Source of the DNA: Proteiniphilum sp. UBA4084
GTDB lineage: Bacteria; Bacteroidota; Bacteroidia; Bacteroidales; Dysgonomonadaceae
Assembly (NCBI GenBank): GCA_002383605.1
Contig: DFYK01000077.1
Location: 6,921 to 35,475 of the forward strand
Direction: 5' to 3'
DNA length: 28,555 nucleotides
Shown: positions 8,161 through 16,433 of the stretch, one piece after another
Numbering within the stretch: the stretch's first letter is position 1
Layout of the letters: the number at the start of each line of letters is the position of its first letter
Made by a program: the position numbers and the translations under genes
Notes under the pieces: model-generated
The model's database searches: none
Told to the model about the DNA's origin: nothing
The model's input: only the letters and a program-made list of their open reading frames with translations

Positions 8161-9417
8161 TCATTGACCCCATCCCGCCTTGAGATACCTACTCGATCTG
8201 AATCGCTTGTCTTTACGTCTTTTTTTTCTCCATACAAGCAGATTTGTACCCGATCTGAGCCAAAAAATCATTGAGAACGGGATCGTTGCTGCCGGCAATG
8301 TTTGTGGTATCAGCCACCACAATAACAGAAAAAGCGTTAATAGTGCAAAGTTAATGAAATGGTAGAAATAAACGATGTTCTTTGCTGAATTTAGCCAAAA
8401 TAATAAGGCAGCAATCAGTGAAAACAGGTTTAGCCAGACAAAATTCCAGTTGGGTATCATGGCGGGATGTTCGGAAAAGAACATCAGAAAAAAGAGAACG
8501 ATACCCCCCAGTCCGGCGGCTCCGAAAAGGATTGTATCATACAACAAGGTAAACTTCGTTGTATTGAGTTTGATTAGTTGAAAAAGGCTGATCAAAAGGG
8601 TCAGCGCCAACAGTATGATGGCTGTGACAAAGGGAGTGAACGGCGTCACCGCTTTTGGATGGTTTCTTTCAATATCCCGTTCCAATACAACATGCCGGTT
8701 CTTTACCAGGGAATAACGCACTGTATCGTTTTCCTGAATGAAGGCACCACCGAATGAGTCCATCAGATAACGGGGAATAAACATCTTCTCCCGTACATCG
8801 ATAGTCCGGTCGGCTTCGTTGCCAATGACCAGGTCGATGCCAAACAGTAGCCACGGATAATCTCTCACGCATTCATGTACCAGGTCGCGGTATGTTTGCT
8901 CATGTAATGTGGGCTCATAAAGGATTTTGCCCTCACTCTGATTCTCTACCATGTCACGGGGACGGGTGGCGCAGTTATCGTAAAAAAAATTGTACCGGTA
9001 TTCTCTGTTCTCCGGTAGTGCGTTACTGGAGAGCGCCTCGTAGAGCTGTTGTTTTTTCTCGGGAGAGAGATTCAATTCCTGCATAATTACCTCTTGCCCC
9101 TTATAACCATACTCCGAGAGAAAATCCTCAAAAGAGGTCACTCCCAGGATGTAATCCGTCTCTCCCTTTACAAAGTGGTAGATGAAGTTGGGTTGTGAAG
9201 AATCGAAGAAACCGTAGTTGAAGACAGCATTCACGCCTGTTGAATCGTCCTGCACAAGAATGGCGGTATGGCCAAACAGTGCATATACGGCTCCGTGCCA
9301 TGGGGAGGCAGTAAGCAGACTTATTTTGGCATTATCGTTCAATTGCATCTGAGCGGGTGCCTTAGGAACAAAAAGTGAAAGCAGCAGAAGCAATACTGCC
9401 GGAATTAGTCGTTTCAT
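8161..9417 (-). CDS. lnb: Lnb-type lipoprotein N-acyltransferase (DUF4105 family)
   Basis: The 418-residue protein starts with a signal sequence (MKRLIPAVLLLLLSLFVPKA, then PAQ), followed by a periplasmic papain-like domain and a C-terminal block of about five membrane helices (roughly 260-400). This is the architecture of the Lnb family (formerly DUF4105), reported to N-acylate lipoproteins in Gram-positives and in Bacteroides, which lack the classical Lnt. The putative catalytic pair is visible: His50 in ALFGHTAILV and Cys149 in NFFYDNCATRP. Acyl transfer to the N-terminal Cys of lipoproteins at the inner membrane is inferred from the family. The short basic tail after the last helix is cytoplasmic by the positive-inside rule. 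A TATTTTTG box lies about 40 bases upstream, and the gene leads a group with the phosphatase-like protein and secA. Membrane topology supports the call over other DUF4105 proteins. Confidence 0.85.
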   Translation of the reverse strand: MKRLIPAVLLLLLSLFVPKAPAQMQLNDNAKISLLTASPWHGAVYALFGHTAILVQDDSTGVNAVFNYGFFDSSQPNFIYHFVKGETDYILGVTSFEDFLSEYGYKGQEVIMQELNLSPEKKQQLYEALSSNALPENREYRYNFFYDNCATRPRDMVENQSEGKILYEPTLHEQTYRDLVHECVRDYPWLLFGIDLVIGNEADRTIDVREKMFIPRYLMDSFGGAFIQENDTVRYSLVKNRHVVLERDIERNHPKAVTPFTPFVTAIILLALTLLISLFQLIKLNTTKFTLLYDTILFGAAGLGGIVLFFLMFFSEHPAMIPNWNFVWLNLFSLIAALLFWLNSAKNIVYFYHFINFALLTLFLLLWWLIPQTLPAATIPFSMIFWLRSGTNLLVWRKKRRKDKRFRSSRYLKAGWGQ

Positions 9418-9456
9418 TGGGTCTCATTTATCAATTGCGAAAGAACCATTGAGTGA

Positions 9457-9464
9457 CAAAAATA
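9457..9464 (-). promoter_or_regulatory. -7 promoter box of lnb
   Basis: The minus strand reads TATTTTTG, an exact match to the Bacteroidota -7 consensus TAnnTTTG, ending 39 bases before the lnb ATG. It lies just past the rpmE terminator, as expected for a new transcription unit. No good -33 element is seen. Confidence 0.6.
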
Positions 9465-9502
9465 GACAAAATTCCGCGAACTTCATGCGTATACAACAGA
9501 AA

Positions 9503-9528
9503 AACGGCGATCTGCTATGATCGCCGTT
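9503..9528 (-). terminator. Intrinsic terminator of rpmE
   Basis: A perfect 10-bp stem AACGGCGATC/GATCGCCGTT (9503-9512 with 9519-9528) has a 6-base loop and is followed on the minus strand by a short U run. It begins 24 bases after the rpmE stop. Confidence 0.88.
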
Positions 9529-9552
9529 CACACAACACCCTTTTTTGGGGAG

Positions 9553-9810
9553 TTATTTTTTCTTATTTCTATTTCCGTAGCGGTTCATGAACTTGTCGAC
9601 ACGTCCTGCCGTATCCACCAGTTTTTGTTTTCCGGTGTAGAAAGGATGGGATGCACTCGTGATCTCGAGCTTCACCAACGGGTAAGTAACACCGTCAATT
9701 TCAATTGTATCCTTCGCATTGATTGTGGAACGTGAGATAAAAATCTCTTCGTTCGACATATCTTTGAAGACAACCGGGCGGTAATTGTTGGGATGAATTT
9801 CTTTCTTCAT
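9553..9810 (-). CDS. rpmE: 50S ribosomal protein L31, type B
   Basis: L31 is a small large-subunit protein bridging the 50S and 30S particles. The 85-residue sequence begins MKKEIHPNNYRPVVFKDMS and contains the family core SASHPFYTGKQKLVDTAGRVDKF. It has no cysteines, so it is the zinc-independent type B form (often called rpmE2 or rpmE1B). I place the start at 9810: an in-frame upstream ATG at 9858 would add 16 residues unlike L31 and would lie upstream of the -7 box at 9845-9852. The gene stands alone between its own promoter and a strong terminator, fitting a highly expressed monocistronic ribosomal gene. Confidence 0.97.
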   Translation of the reverse strand: MKKEIHPNNYRPVVFKDMSNEEIFISRSTINAKDTIEIDGVTYPLVKLEITSASHPFYTGKQKLVDTAGRVDKFMNRYGNRNKKK

Positions 9811-9844
9811 ATCTTTTATTTTTTTCGTCTCAATTTTCGGTTGG

Positions 9845-9852
9845 CAAAGATA
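9845..9852 (-). promoter_or_regulatory. -7 promoter box of rpmE
   Basis: The minus strand reads TATCTTTG, matching TAnnTTTG exactly, 34 bases before the rpmE ATG. It decides the rpmE start, because the longer reading frame would begin upstream of this box. Confidence 0.65.
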
Positions 9853-9949
9853 GTACAATCCTTCATAATAAAAAAATAAATGGGTTTCTTTTTTATTTTG
9901 TCGGGATTATTTGTTAATTTGCGTTTCAATTTGCATCAATGAGTTCAAC

Positions 9950-11212
9950 ATGAGGGTAGAAATTATTTCCATCGGAGACGAATTACTCATCGGACAGGTT
10001 GTGAACAGCAATGCCGCATGGATGGGGCGAGAACTGACACAACAGGGTTTCAACATCACGGCCGTCACCTCCGTGGGAGATCAGGGTGACGACATCATCC
10101 GGGCAATCGATCACGCCTTCGGGCGGGCCGACATCATACTGCTTACCGGCGGTGTGGGACCGACGACCGACGACATCACCAAACATACGCTATGCCGGTA
10201 TTTTCATACCGCCCTGGAGTTTAATGATGACGTGTTGCAGCAAATAGAATCTCTTTTCTTAAAAAGAAACATCCAGCTGAATCAACTCACCCGCAAACAG
10301 GCGTATGTGCCGGTGGGTGCCACCGTGATACAGAACAAGGTAGGCACCGCACCCATACTCTGGTTCAGGAAAGAGGAAAAGGTACTGATATCCATGCCGG
10401 GGGTTCCTTTTGAAATGAGAACAACCATGCTGGACGATATCATCCCGCGTTTACAGGCAGAATTTCAGGCGGACCGGTATCTGCAACGCACCTACCTTGT
10501 CTCAGGCATCACCGAGTCGGCTCTGGCCACCCGTCTTGCCGGATTCGAGACCCTGCTTCCTGCAGGGTTTACGCTGGCCTATCTTCCCTCTTTTGGTTTT
10601 GTCCGGTTGCGATTATCGGTATGGGGTGAAACGCGTAAACCGGAAATGAAACAACAGGGACGCAAGCTGAAGCTACTCCTGGGCAAAGAGTTTGTCGCCC
10701 GAAGCGAGAAAAGGATTGAAGCACTCCTCGGAGAAAAACTGCGCAAGCAACAGCTCACGGTCTCCACAGCCGAAAGCTGTACCGGTGGCTACATTGCACA
10801 TCTGATTACCGCCGTGCCGGGAGCTTCGGACTACTTTGAAGGCAGCATCGTGTCATACGACAATCGCATCAAGGAAGAGTTGTTGGATGTAGATAAACAA
10901 ACAATCGAAAGAGATGGGGCTGTAAGCCGGGAAGTGGTGGAGCAGATGGCGCGGAACGTCGCCTGTAAGTTCAATACCGAATGTAGCATTGCTGTCTCCG
11001 GCATCATGGGCCCCGAGGGAGGGACACGGGAGAAGCCGGTAGGGACAGTCTGGATATGTACGAAACATGCAAATGAATTAAACTCCGTGGAGTACCACGT
11101 TGGCAGTAGCCGCGAAGAAAACATAGAACGTACGGCCAACCTGGCCATTATTCAGTTGCTGAAAATGGTCACCCCAAAAGGAGAGAATCAGATGGATGTG
11201 AAGCCACAATAA
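9950..11212 (+). CDS. cinA: CinA: molybdopterin-binding-like domain plus NMN amidohydrolase domain
   Basis: The 420-residue protein begins MRVEIISIGDELLIGQVVNS, the typical CinA N-terminus. The open frame extends 13 codons further upstream, but those residues are not CinA-like, so ATG 9950 is chosen. The N-terminal COG1058 domain, known in some CinA proteins to act as an ADP-ribose/NMN-related pyrophosphatase, has GGVGPTTDD. The C-terminal PncC domain has the signature TAESCTGGYIAHLIT and SGIMGPEGGTREKPVGTVW, with the nucleophilic Ser in AESCTGG; it deamidates nicotinamide mononucleotide in the pyridine nucleotide cycle. Both domains are complete. The last 25 bases overlap the 3' end of serS on the opposite strand. 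A competence role is historical and cannot be read from this context. Confidence 0.96.
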   Translation: MRVEIISIGDELLIGQVVNSNAAWMGRELTQQGFNITAVTSVGDQGDDIIRAIDHAFGRADIILLTGGVGPTTDDITKHTLCRYFHTALEFNDDVLQQIESLFLKRNIQLNQLTRKQAYVPVGATVIQNKVGTAPILWFRKEEKVLISMPGVPFEMRTTMLDDIIPRLQAEFQADRYLQRTYLVSGITESALATRLAGFETLLPAGFTLAYLPSFGFVRLRLSVWGETRKPEMKQQGRKLKLLLGKEFVARSEKRIEALLGEKLRKQQLTVSTAESCTGGYIAHLITAVPGASDYFEGSIVSYDNRIKEELLDVDKQTIERDGAVSREVVEQMARNVACKFNTECSIAVSGIMGPEGGTREKPVGTVWICTKHANELNSVEYHVGSSREENIERTANLAIIQLLKMVTPKGENQMDVKPQ

Positions 11213-12456
11213 GGCACCAGCACTTCCGGGATGCGTATTCCGGAAGGAGTTTGATTATTTTCCAGCAGGGCTGCCATAATGCGGGGTAAGGCAAGTGCAC
11301 TGCCATTCAGTGTATGACAAAGCTGTGTCTTGCGGTCGGCATCGCGATAACGGCACTTAAGCCGGTTGGCCTGGAAATTTTCAAAATTGGACACGGAGCT
11401 CACCTCGAGCCATCGTTGCTGCGCGGCAGAGTATACTTCAAAATCGAATGTCAGCGCAGAGGTAAAACTCATGTCGCCGCCACAAAGACGGAGTATGCGC
11501 CAGGGCAATTCCAGTTTTTCTACCAGTGACTCCACATGACGGACCATCTCTTCAAGCCTTTCGTAAGAATGTTCCGGTTTATCGATGCAAACAATCTCCA
11601 CTTTGTCGAACTGATGCAGTCTGTTTAGCCCTCGTACATCTTTCCCATAAGAGCCCGCTTCACGACGGAAACAGGCGGAATAAGCCGTATTTTTCAGCGG
11701 CAGCTCTTTTTCATCGATGATCACGTCGCGGTACATATTTGTGACGGGCACCTCGGCTGTAGGAATCAGATAGAGGTCGTCCAAAGTCGCATGGTACATC
11801 TGTCCCTCTTTGTCGGGCAGTTGGCCGGTACCAAACCCGGAGTCGCTGTTAACCACATAAGGCGGCTGCACTTCCAGAAAGCCGGCATCGCGGGCACTAT
11901 CCAGAAAGAAATTAATCAATGCCCGTTGCAGACGGGCTCCCTTGCCTTTATAGACCGGGAATCCTGCTCCGGTAATCTTCACACCCAACTCAAAGTCGAT
12001 GAGGTCATATTTTTTTGCCAGTTCCCAGTGCGGCAGTGCATCTTCGGACAACACCGGCATCACTCCACCGGTTTTCTCAACAACATTGTCATCCGCTCCT
12101 TTTCCCTCTGGCACCGATTCATGAGGGAGGTTGGGGACTGTAACCAGCAACTCCTCAATTTTGGTTGCCGCAGCTTTTAAAGCCTCCTCCAGTTGTTTGG
12201 CGGATTCTTTCAGCGCAACCACCTTCTCGCGAGCCGTTGCAGCCTCCTCCTTCTTTCCCTCTTTCATAAGGAACCCGATGGAACGCGACAGTGCATTGAT
12301 CTCTCCCAATATGGTGTCGAGTGATGTTTGTGTACTGCGTCTTATTTCATCGGAGGCAATTATCTGTGAGACTGTATCCTTTGCATCGAAATGTTTTTTC
12401 GACAGGCGTTGAACTACTTCTTCGGGATTATCGTTGATTACTTTTAGTGTGAGCAT
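11188..12456 (-). CDS. serS: Seryl-tRNA synthetase
   Basis: A class II aminoacyl-tRNA synthetase that charges tRNA-Ser (and tRNA-Sec where present). I use the ATG at 12456 (MLTLKVINDNPEEVV), the family's normal N-terminus; an ATG four codons upstream is possible. The 422 residues comprise the long N-terminal coiled-coil tRNA arm (about 25-110, with KEGKKEEAATAREKV), then the catalytic core: motif 1 region at FGTGQLPDKEGQMY, motif 2 CFRREAGSYGKDVRGLNRLHQF, and motif 3 LNGSALALPRIMAALLENNQ. No active-site loss is seen. A TATCTTTG box lies 40 bases upstream, so serS has its own promoter although a microprotein gene and tilS lie upstream on the same strand. The 3' end overlaps cinA by 25 bases and no terminator is visible. 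Confidence 0.98.
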   Translation of the reverse strand: MLTLKVINDNPEEVVQRLSKKHFDAKDTVSQIIASDEIRRSTQTSLDTILGEINALSRSIGFLMKEGKKEEAATAREKVVALKESAKQLEEALKAAATKIEELLVTVPNLPHESVPEGKGADDNVVEKTGGVMPVLSEDALPHWELAKKYDLIDFELGVKITGAGFPVYKGKGARLQRALINFFLDSARDAGFLEVQPPYVVNSDSGFGTGQLPDKEGQMYHATLDDLYLIPTAEVPVTNMYRDVIIDEKELPLKNTAYSACFRREAGSYGKDVRGLNRLHQFDKVEIVCIDKPEHSYERLEEMVRHVESLVEKLELPWRILRLCGGDMSFTSALTFDFEVYSAAQQRWLEVSSVSNFENFQANRLKCRYRDADRKTQLCHTLNGSALALPRIMAALLENNQTPSGIRIPEVLVPYCGFTSI

Positions 12457-12495
12457 AGAAAAATTCACGAAACGTTTTTAACTCTTTTCCGTGCG

Positions 12496-12503
12496 CAAAG
12501 ATA
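12496..12503 (-). promoter_or_regulatory. -7 promoter box of serS
   Basis: The minus strand reads TATCTTTG, an exact TAnnTTTG match, ending 40 bases before the chosen serS ATG. Confidence 0.6.
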
Positions 12504-12595
12504 TAAAAAATATCAACGCAACTAAATGGGTGGCTGTCTATATTTTGTCAGCCACATTGTTGCATAAATTCACGTCAGTACCCGGTAAAGTTCAA

Positions 12596-12733
12596 TTAAA
12601 ATAGTTGAAAGTGGAGCGTTTCGCGCAACTCCCTCTCTTTTTGCTTTTTATGACGATAATAACGGGACACATAATAAGCAAACCCGGCAAAAACGCCCAC
12701 CATCACAATGTCTTTGATTGTACTATTCTTCAT
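12596..12733 (-). CDS. 45-residue single-pass membrane microprotein (unknown function)
   Basis: In the 394-base gap between serS and tilS, the minus strand encodes 45 residues from ATG 12733 to TAA 12596. The protein starts MKNSTIKDIVMVGVFAGFAY, giving one membrane helix (about 7-24), followed by a basic, charged tail (SRYYRHKKQKERELRETL) that could form a cytoplasmic amphipathic helix. Hydrophobic-then-basic organisation, an ATG start and base composition nearer its coding neighbours than the flanking AT-rich DNA favour a real gene over a chance frame. No clear Shine-Dalgarno sequence is seen, which is usual here. It lies 117 bases after tilS on the same strand. I recognise no family; small membrane proteins of this shape often bind larger membrane complexes, but that is only inference. 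Confidence 0.5.
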   Translation of the reverse strand: MKNSTIKDIVMVGVFAGFAYYVSRYYRHKKQKERELRETLHFQLF

Positions 12734-12850
12734 GATCACTACGTTGTTTATTTCCTATAACAAAAAAAATGTAATTAGGTTTTACAGGTAAGATGCAAAA
12801 ACGGGAAAAAAGCTGCACCGAAAGCGGAAAAAGTTTTTTCTGGAACCATT

Positions 12851-14170
12851 TTACGCATTTTCTGATAATGCAATGTGAAATATGTTGGCCGTGCTCTCCG
12901 TGACCCTAAACCGATCATCGGAACGTTCTCCCACAATCCAGACGATCTCCTCGCCCGATAGCAGCACCCAGACATCTTCTTTATCTTTCAAATTAAATTT
13001 ACGGTTTGTGAAGTAGTCACTCAACTTCTTCCTGCCTTTCATGCCAAAAGGTATAAACCAGTCGCCCTGCTGCCATTTACGGAGGGTGAGCGGGAACTTC
13101 AGCCGGTCATAATCGGCATAAAGGAAGCGCTTGTCGCGTTGAATGCCGACTGGCAAAGACAAGGTACGAAAGGTGAGATGCAGCGGGTTGAAGATCTCTT
13201 CGGTCTGCGTTTCAATCAGGAAAGTCCGATCCGTTGCAGCAACATCGGGTATCCGGTCGATGAGGAAGTAATCACGGTCTTTGATCACCCTGTATGGCTC
13301 TGCATAAAAGATCTTTCCCGGTTCGGCATCCATGCTTTTGCAAATATCCCGTATGGGAGACGGGCCAAACCCCATCGGCGTAAGCAGTTCAAACAGGACC
13401 GACTGGGGAGAGGGTGTCTTGCGCAGTGTCTGAATATCGATTCTATTGTGCTTGAAAACGTTCTCTATCGATTCTCTTACAGAGGCACTGTATACCTTTT
13501 CAGCTTCTGCCACCTGCTGCGTGGTACGATAAATAGTTTCCTTCACCGACGGATTCAGTTCCTCGAGGAGGGGGATAACATGCAGGCGGAGCGCGTTTCT
13601 GAGATATAAATCATCGTTGTTGGTGCTGTCAGTCATGTATGGGATGTCGCGCTCTGCCATGTACCGTGCAATCTCTTCGCGCGAAACACACAACAATGGT
13701 CTCACCACCCGGTTATTTTTTGGCGAGATGCCGGTCAGCCCTTTGATGCCAGTGCCTCGAATAAGATTCAGCAGTACCGTCTCCACCGAGTCATCCCTGT
13801 GATGTGCCACGGCGATGGCCGCTGCATCGTATTGTAACCGCATCATCTCAAACCAGCGGTAACGCAGTTCACGGGCAGACATTTCGATGGATATCTTTTT
13901 ATCGGATGCATACTGCCGGGTATCGAAATCGACCGAGACAAAAGGAACATCCACACCTTTGCACCATCTTTTTACGAACTCTTCATCCCTGTCCGATTCC
14001 TCTCCCCGGAGATGAAAGTTGCAATGGGCAGCCACACACCGGTAACCCAGCAAGGTGAGTATATCGAGCAACGCCATGGAGTCCATTCCCCCGCTCAGGC
14101 CGACGATGACGGGGACCTCCGTGGAGAGCAGATTCTCTTTCTCTATGAATGAACGAATCGTGTCAATCAT
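12851..14170 (-). CDS. tilS: tRNA(Ile)-lysidine synthetase TilS
   Basis: TilS modifies C34 of the CAU-anticodon isoleucine tRNA to lysidine with ATP and lysine, so that it reads AUA codons. The 439-residue protein starts at ATG 14170 (MIDTIRSFIEKENLLS); the frame could extend 4 codons to a TTG, which I reject. The PP-loop ATP pyrophosphatase motif SGGMDS is at about 26-31, and the substrate-binding segments CNFHLRGEESDRDEEF and AVAHHRDDSVETVLLNLIRG follow, as in the family. The C-terminal region with LRKWQQGDWFIPFGMKGRKKLSDYF is the TilS C-terminal domain, so the protein is full length. A TACTTTTG box lies 27 bases upstream. The gene is divergent from pheS. Confidence 0.96.
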   Translation of the reverse strand: MIDTIRSFIEKENLLSTEVPVIVGLSGGMDSMALLDILTLLGYRCVAAHCNFHLRGEESDRDEEFVKRWCKGVDVPFVSVDFDTRQYASDKKISIEMSARELRYRWFEMMRLQYDAAAIAVAHHRDDSVETVLLNLIRGTGIKGLTGISPKNNRVVRPLLCVSREEIARYMAERDIPYMTDSTNNDDLYLRNALRLHVIPLLEELNPSVKETIYRTTQQVAEAEKVYSASVRESIENVFKHNRIDIQTLRKTPSPQSVLFELLTPMGFGPSPIRDICKSMDAEPGKIFYAEPYRVIKDRDYFLIDRIPDVAATDRTFLIETQTEEIFNPLHLTFRTLSLPVGIQRDKRFLYADYDRLKFPLTLRKWQQGDWFIPFGMKGRKKLSDYFTNRKFNLKDKEDVWVLLSGEEIVWIVGERSDDRFRVTESTANIFHIALSENA

Positions 14171-14183
14171 CTTTTTGGGCAAT

Positions 14184-14205
14184 CACTATAGTGAAAACAA
14201 AAGTA
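14184..14205 (-). promoter_or_regulatory. tilS promoter with adjacent 10-bp palindrome
   Basis: The minus strand has TACTTTTG at 14198-14205 (exact TAnnTTTG). Between it and the tilS ATG lies a perfect palindrome CACTATAGTG at 14184-14193, where the transcript should start, so it might be an operator. The palindrome is short and could be chance. Confidence 0.5.
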
Positions 14206-14254
14206 CGAAATTAATTCTTTACCCGAAAACAGGACCAAATTGCCATAAAAAGTG

Positions 14255-14262
14255 TATTTTTG
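14255..14262 (+). promoter_or_regulatory. -7 promoter box of pheS
   Basis: TATTTTTG matches TAnnTTTG exactly, 33 bases before the pheS ATG. It faces away from the tilS box about 50 bases to the left. No phenylalanine-rich leader peptide or attenuator hairpin was seen in the short leader. Confidence 0.6.
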
Positions 14263-14295
14263 TGCTTAATATTAATGGTTAAGTGTTTTTGCAAG

Positions 14296-15315
14296 ATGAT
14301 AGAAAAGATTGAAGCTCTCCTTTCCGAAATAGAGCACTTGACAGTATCTACTGTCGACGAACTGGAGGCAGCACGCATCAAATACCTGAGTAAAAAGGGT
14401 ATTATTTCCACGCTGATGGACGATTTCCGTACAGTACCGGCTGAGCAGAAAAGGGAGATGGGCATGCGTATGAACGAACTAAAGCAGAAAGCCACAGAGA
14501 AAATTCAAACGCTGAAAGAACAGTTCGATCACAGTCATCCAGCCATCGCAGAAATCGATCTTTCCCGCACTGCCTATCCCGTTTCATTGGGTACACGACA
14601 TCCGATATCGATCGTCAAAGAAGAGATCGCAGATATCTTCAAGCGACTCGGCTTCTCCATTGCGGAAGGACCGGAGGTGGAGGACGACTGGCATGTATTC
14701 TCGTCACTGAACTTTGCAGAGGATCATCCCGCCCGCGACATGCAGGATACCTTCTTCATACAGCACGATCCCCAGATTGTATTACGCACACATACCTCGT
14801 CGGTGCAGACGCGCGTGATGGAAAAGACGGAACCGCCCATCCGCATCATCTGCCCGGGTCGTGTATACAGGAATGAGGCAATCTCCTACCGGGCCCACTG
14901 CTTTTTTCACCAGGTAGAGGCTTTGTATATCGATAAGGATGTTTCGTTTGCCGACCTGAAGCAGGCGCTGCTTTTCTTTGCCAAGGAGATGTTCGGCGAA
15001 CATACCCGCATCAGGCTGCGTCCCTCCTATTTCCCGTTTACCGAACCGAGCGCCGAGATGGATATCTCCTGCAATATCTGCGGAGGAAAAGGATGCCCCT
15101 TCTGTAAACACACTGGGTGGGTAGAGATCCTGGGATGCGGCATGGTAGACCCCAACGTGCTGGAAAACTGCGGCATCGACAGCAAAATCTATTCCGGCTA
15201 CGCATTGGGAATGGGTATTGAGCGTATTACAAACCTCAAGTATCAGGTAAAAGATTTGCGGATGTTCTCGGAGAACGACGTGCGTTTTCTGTCTCAATTC
15301 CAATCGGCCTACTGA
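14296..15315 (+). CDS. pheS: Phenylalanyl-tRNA synthetase alpha subunit
   Basis: PheS is the catalytic subunit of the alpha2-beta2 enzyme that charges tRNA-Phe. From ATG 14296 (MIEKIEALLSEIEHLTV) it has 339 residues, the normal length; twelve extra upstream codons are not PheS-like. The N-terminal coiled-coil (1-85) precedes the class II core: THTSSVQTRVM, motif 2 GRVYRNEAISYRAHCFFHQVE, FPFTEPSAEMD, and motif 3 GYALGMGIERITNLKY. Between FTEPSAEMD and EILGCGMVDPNVL is a short four-cysteine insert, CX2CX4CX2C at residues 259-270, absent from E. coli PheS and likely a zinc knuckle. pheT is not adjacent, which is common in this phylum. The gene heads a rightward group with the DUF4831 gene 41 bases downstream. 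Confidence 0.97.
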   Translation: MIEKIEALLSEIEHLTVSTVDELEAARIKYLSKKGIISTLMDDFRTVPAEQKREMGMRMNELKQKATEKIQTLKEQFDHSHPAIAEIDLSRTAYPVSLGTRHPISIVKEEIADIFKRLGFSIAEGPEVEDDWHVFSSLNFAEDHPARDMQDTFFIQHDPQIVLRTHTSSVQTRVMEKTEPPIRIICPGRVYRNEAISYRAHCFFHQVEALYIDKDVSFADLKQALLFFAKEMFGEHTRIRLRPSYFPFTEPSAEMDISCNICGGKGCPFCKHTGWVEILGCGMVDPNVLENCGIDSKIYSGYALGMGIERITNLKYQVKDLRMFSENDVRFLSQFQSAY

Positions 15316-15356
15316 TATTTGCACTTCGTGCGTTACTACTGAATAATTTTACAACA

Positions 15357-16433
15357 ATGGACATCAGATATTTTCTTCTTTCGACTTTTATTTTGGTTTC
15401 CACCTGTGTGCAGGCGCAAAAGACAACGCGTGTGAATGCCATTAAGGCCAATGATTATGGTGTGATTTACACACTTCCCAAGACATCGTTTGAGATCACA
15501 TTGCTGATAAAAAAAAGCAGTTACCGGCGGGGTGATTTTTATCCTTATGCACAACGTTATCTGGGCATTGACAATCCGGTAATCGAAGACAGGGTTGTCT
15601 ACACGCTCGAAGATATATCCGTTAAAAACAAAGGCATACCTGATAAGAACAACTCGTTTATGCTTCAATTTCAGCCCAAAAGCTTGGAGCCTTTTGTTTA
15701 CCTGCGTGAGGACGGACTGATCGTCTCAATCAATACTGAACCGGAGAACGAGACAGAGGGAGAAAAATCGTTGCCTCAGGGAGAGAACGCCTCTGTGAAC
15801 CCACGACGATTTCTTACTCAGGAAACACTCATGGCAGGGTCTGTAGCCAAGCAGGCTGAACTGGTAGCACGACAGATATTCGACCTGCGTCGCAGCCGTA
15901 CCGACATCCTCACAGGTGAAGCAGAGAGCATGCCGCCCGACGGAAATGCTTACAAAGTGGTGATGGATGAAATAAATTTGCAGGAAAAGGCATTGACAGA
16001 GCTCTTTGCCGGCAGCCTGCAGACAGAGTACTTTGACCGTACCTATACCATTGTACCCGATGTGGAGAATATCGACAAAATGGTGGTAGCCCGCTTCTCT
16101 GCGAAGCTGGGCCCTGTGGATGCGGATGATCTTGCCGGGGAACCCATTCTGCTTTCGTTGCAAAATAAAACTCCAGAAGTCAATCTTCAATTGTCGGAAC
16201 GTGATCTGAAGCGGCTGGAGACGAAACTCACCGAGGGAGTTGTGTACAATATCCCGGGAAGAGCTCTGCTGAATATCGAATTCAGAAACAAAACCATCAC
16301 AGATATGGAAGCCGATGTCGTTCAGTATGGCTCACAGGATGTGCTGACCAAAAAAATGTTTGATAACATAAAGAAACCCATTCAGGTTTCCTTCTACCCG
16401 GAGTTGGGCGCCATAAAACAAATCATTCAGTAA
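15357..16433 (+). CDS. Exported DUF4831 family protein
   Basis: The 358-residue protein has a signal peptide (MDIRYFLLSTFILVSTCVQA, cleavage likely before QKTTR). The mature N-terminus, with KANDYGVIYTLPKT, FYPYAQRYLGI and EDRVVYTLEDISVKNKGIPDK, matches what I know of DUF4831, a family of periplasmic or outer-membrane-associated proteins largely limited to Bacteroidota. No catalytic motif is recognisable. The middle part (about 150-220) contains RQIFDLRRSRTDILTGEAE, characteristic of the family. The function is unknown. It follows pheS by 41 bases and its stop codon overlaps the start of the next gene by one base (TAATG), so translation of the two is probably coupled and the products may act together in the envelope. 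Confidence 0.8.
   Translation: MDIRYFLLSTFILVSTCVQAQKTTRVNAIKANDYGVIYTLPKTSFEITLLIKKSSYRRGDFYPYAQRYLGIDNPVIEDRVVYTLEDISVKNKGIPDKNNSFMLQFQPKSLEPFVYLREDGLIVSINTEPENETEGEKSLPQGENASVNPRRFLTQETLMAGSVAKQAELVARQIFDLRRSRTDILTGEAESMPPDGNAYKVVMDEINLQEKALTELFAGSLQTEYFDRTYTIVPDVENIDKMVVARFSAKLGPVDADDLAGEPILLSLQNKTPEVNLQLSERDLKRLETKLTEGVVYNIPGRALLNIEFRNKTITDMEADVVQYGSQDVLTKKMFDNIKKPIQVSFYPELGAIKQIIQ

Noticed and set aside
9811..9858. 16-codon N-terminal extension of L31
   Set aside because: The upstream ATG lies beyond the promoter box at 9845-9852 and L31 proteins begin at MKKEIHP.
12530..12555. GTGGCTG/CAGCCAC hairpin between the microprotein and serS as a terminator
   Set aside because: Only 7 bp with a 12-base loop and no U tract on either strand.
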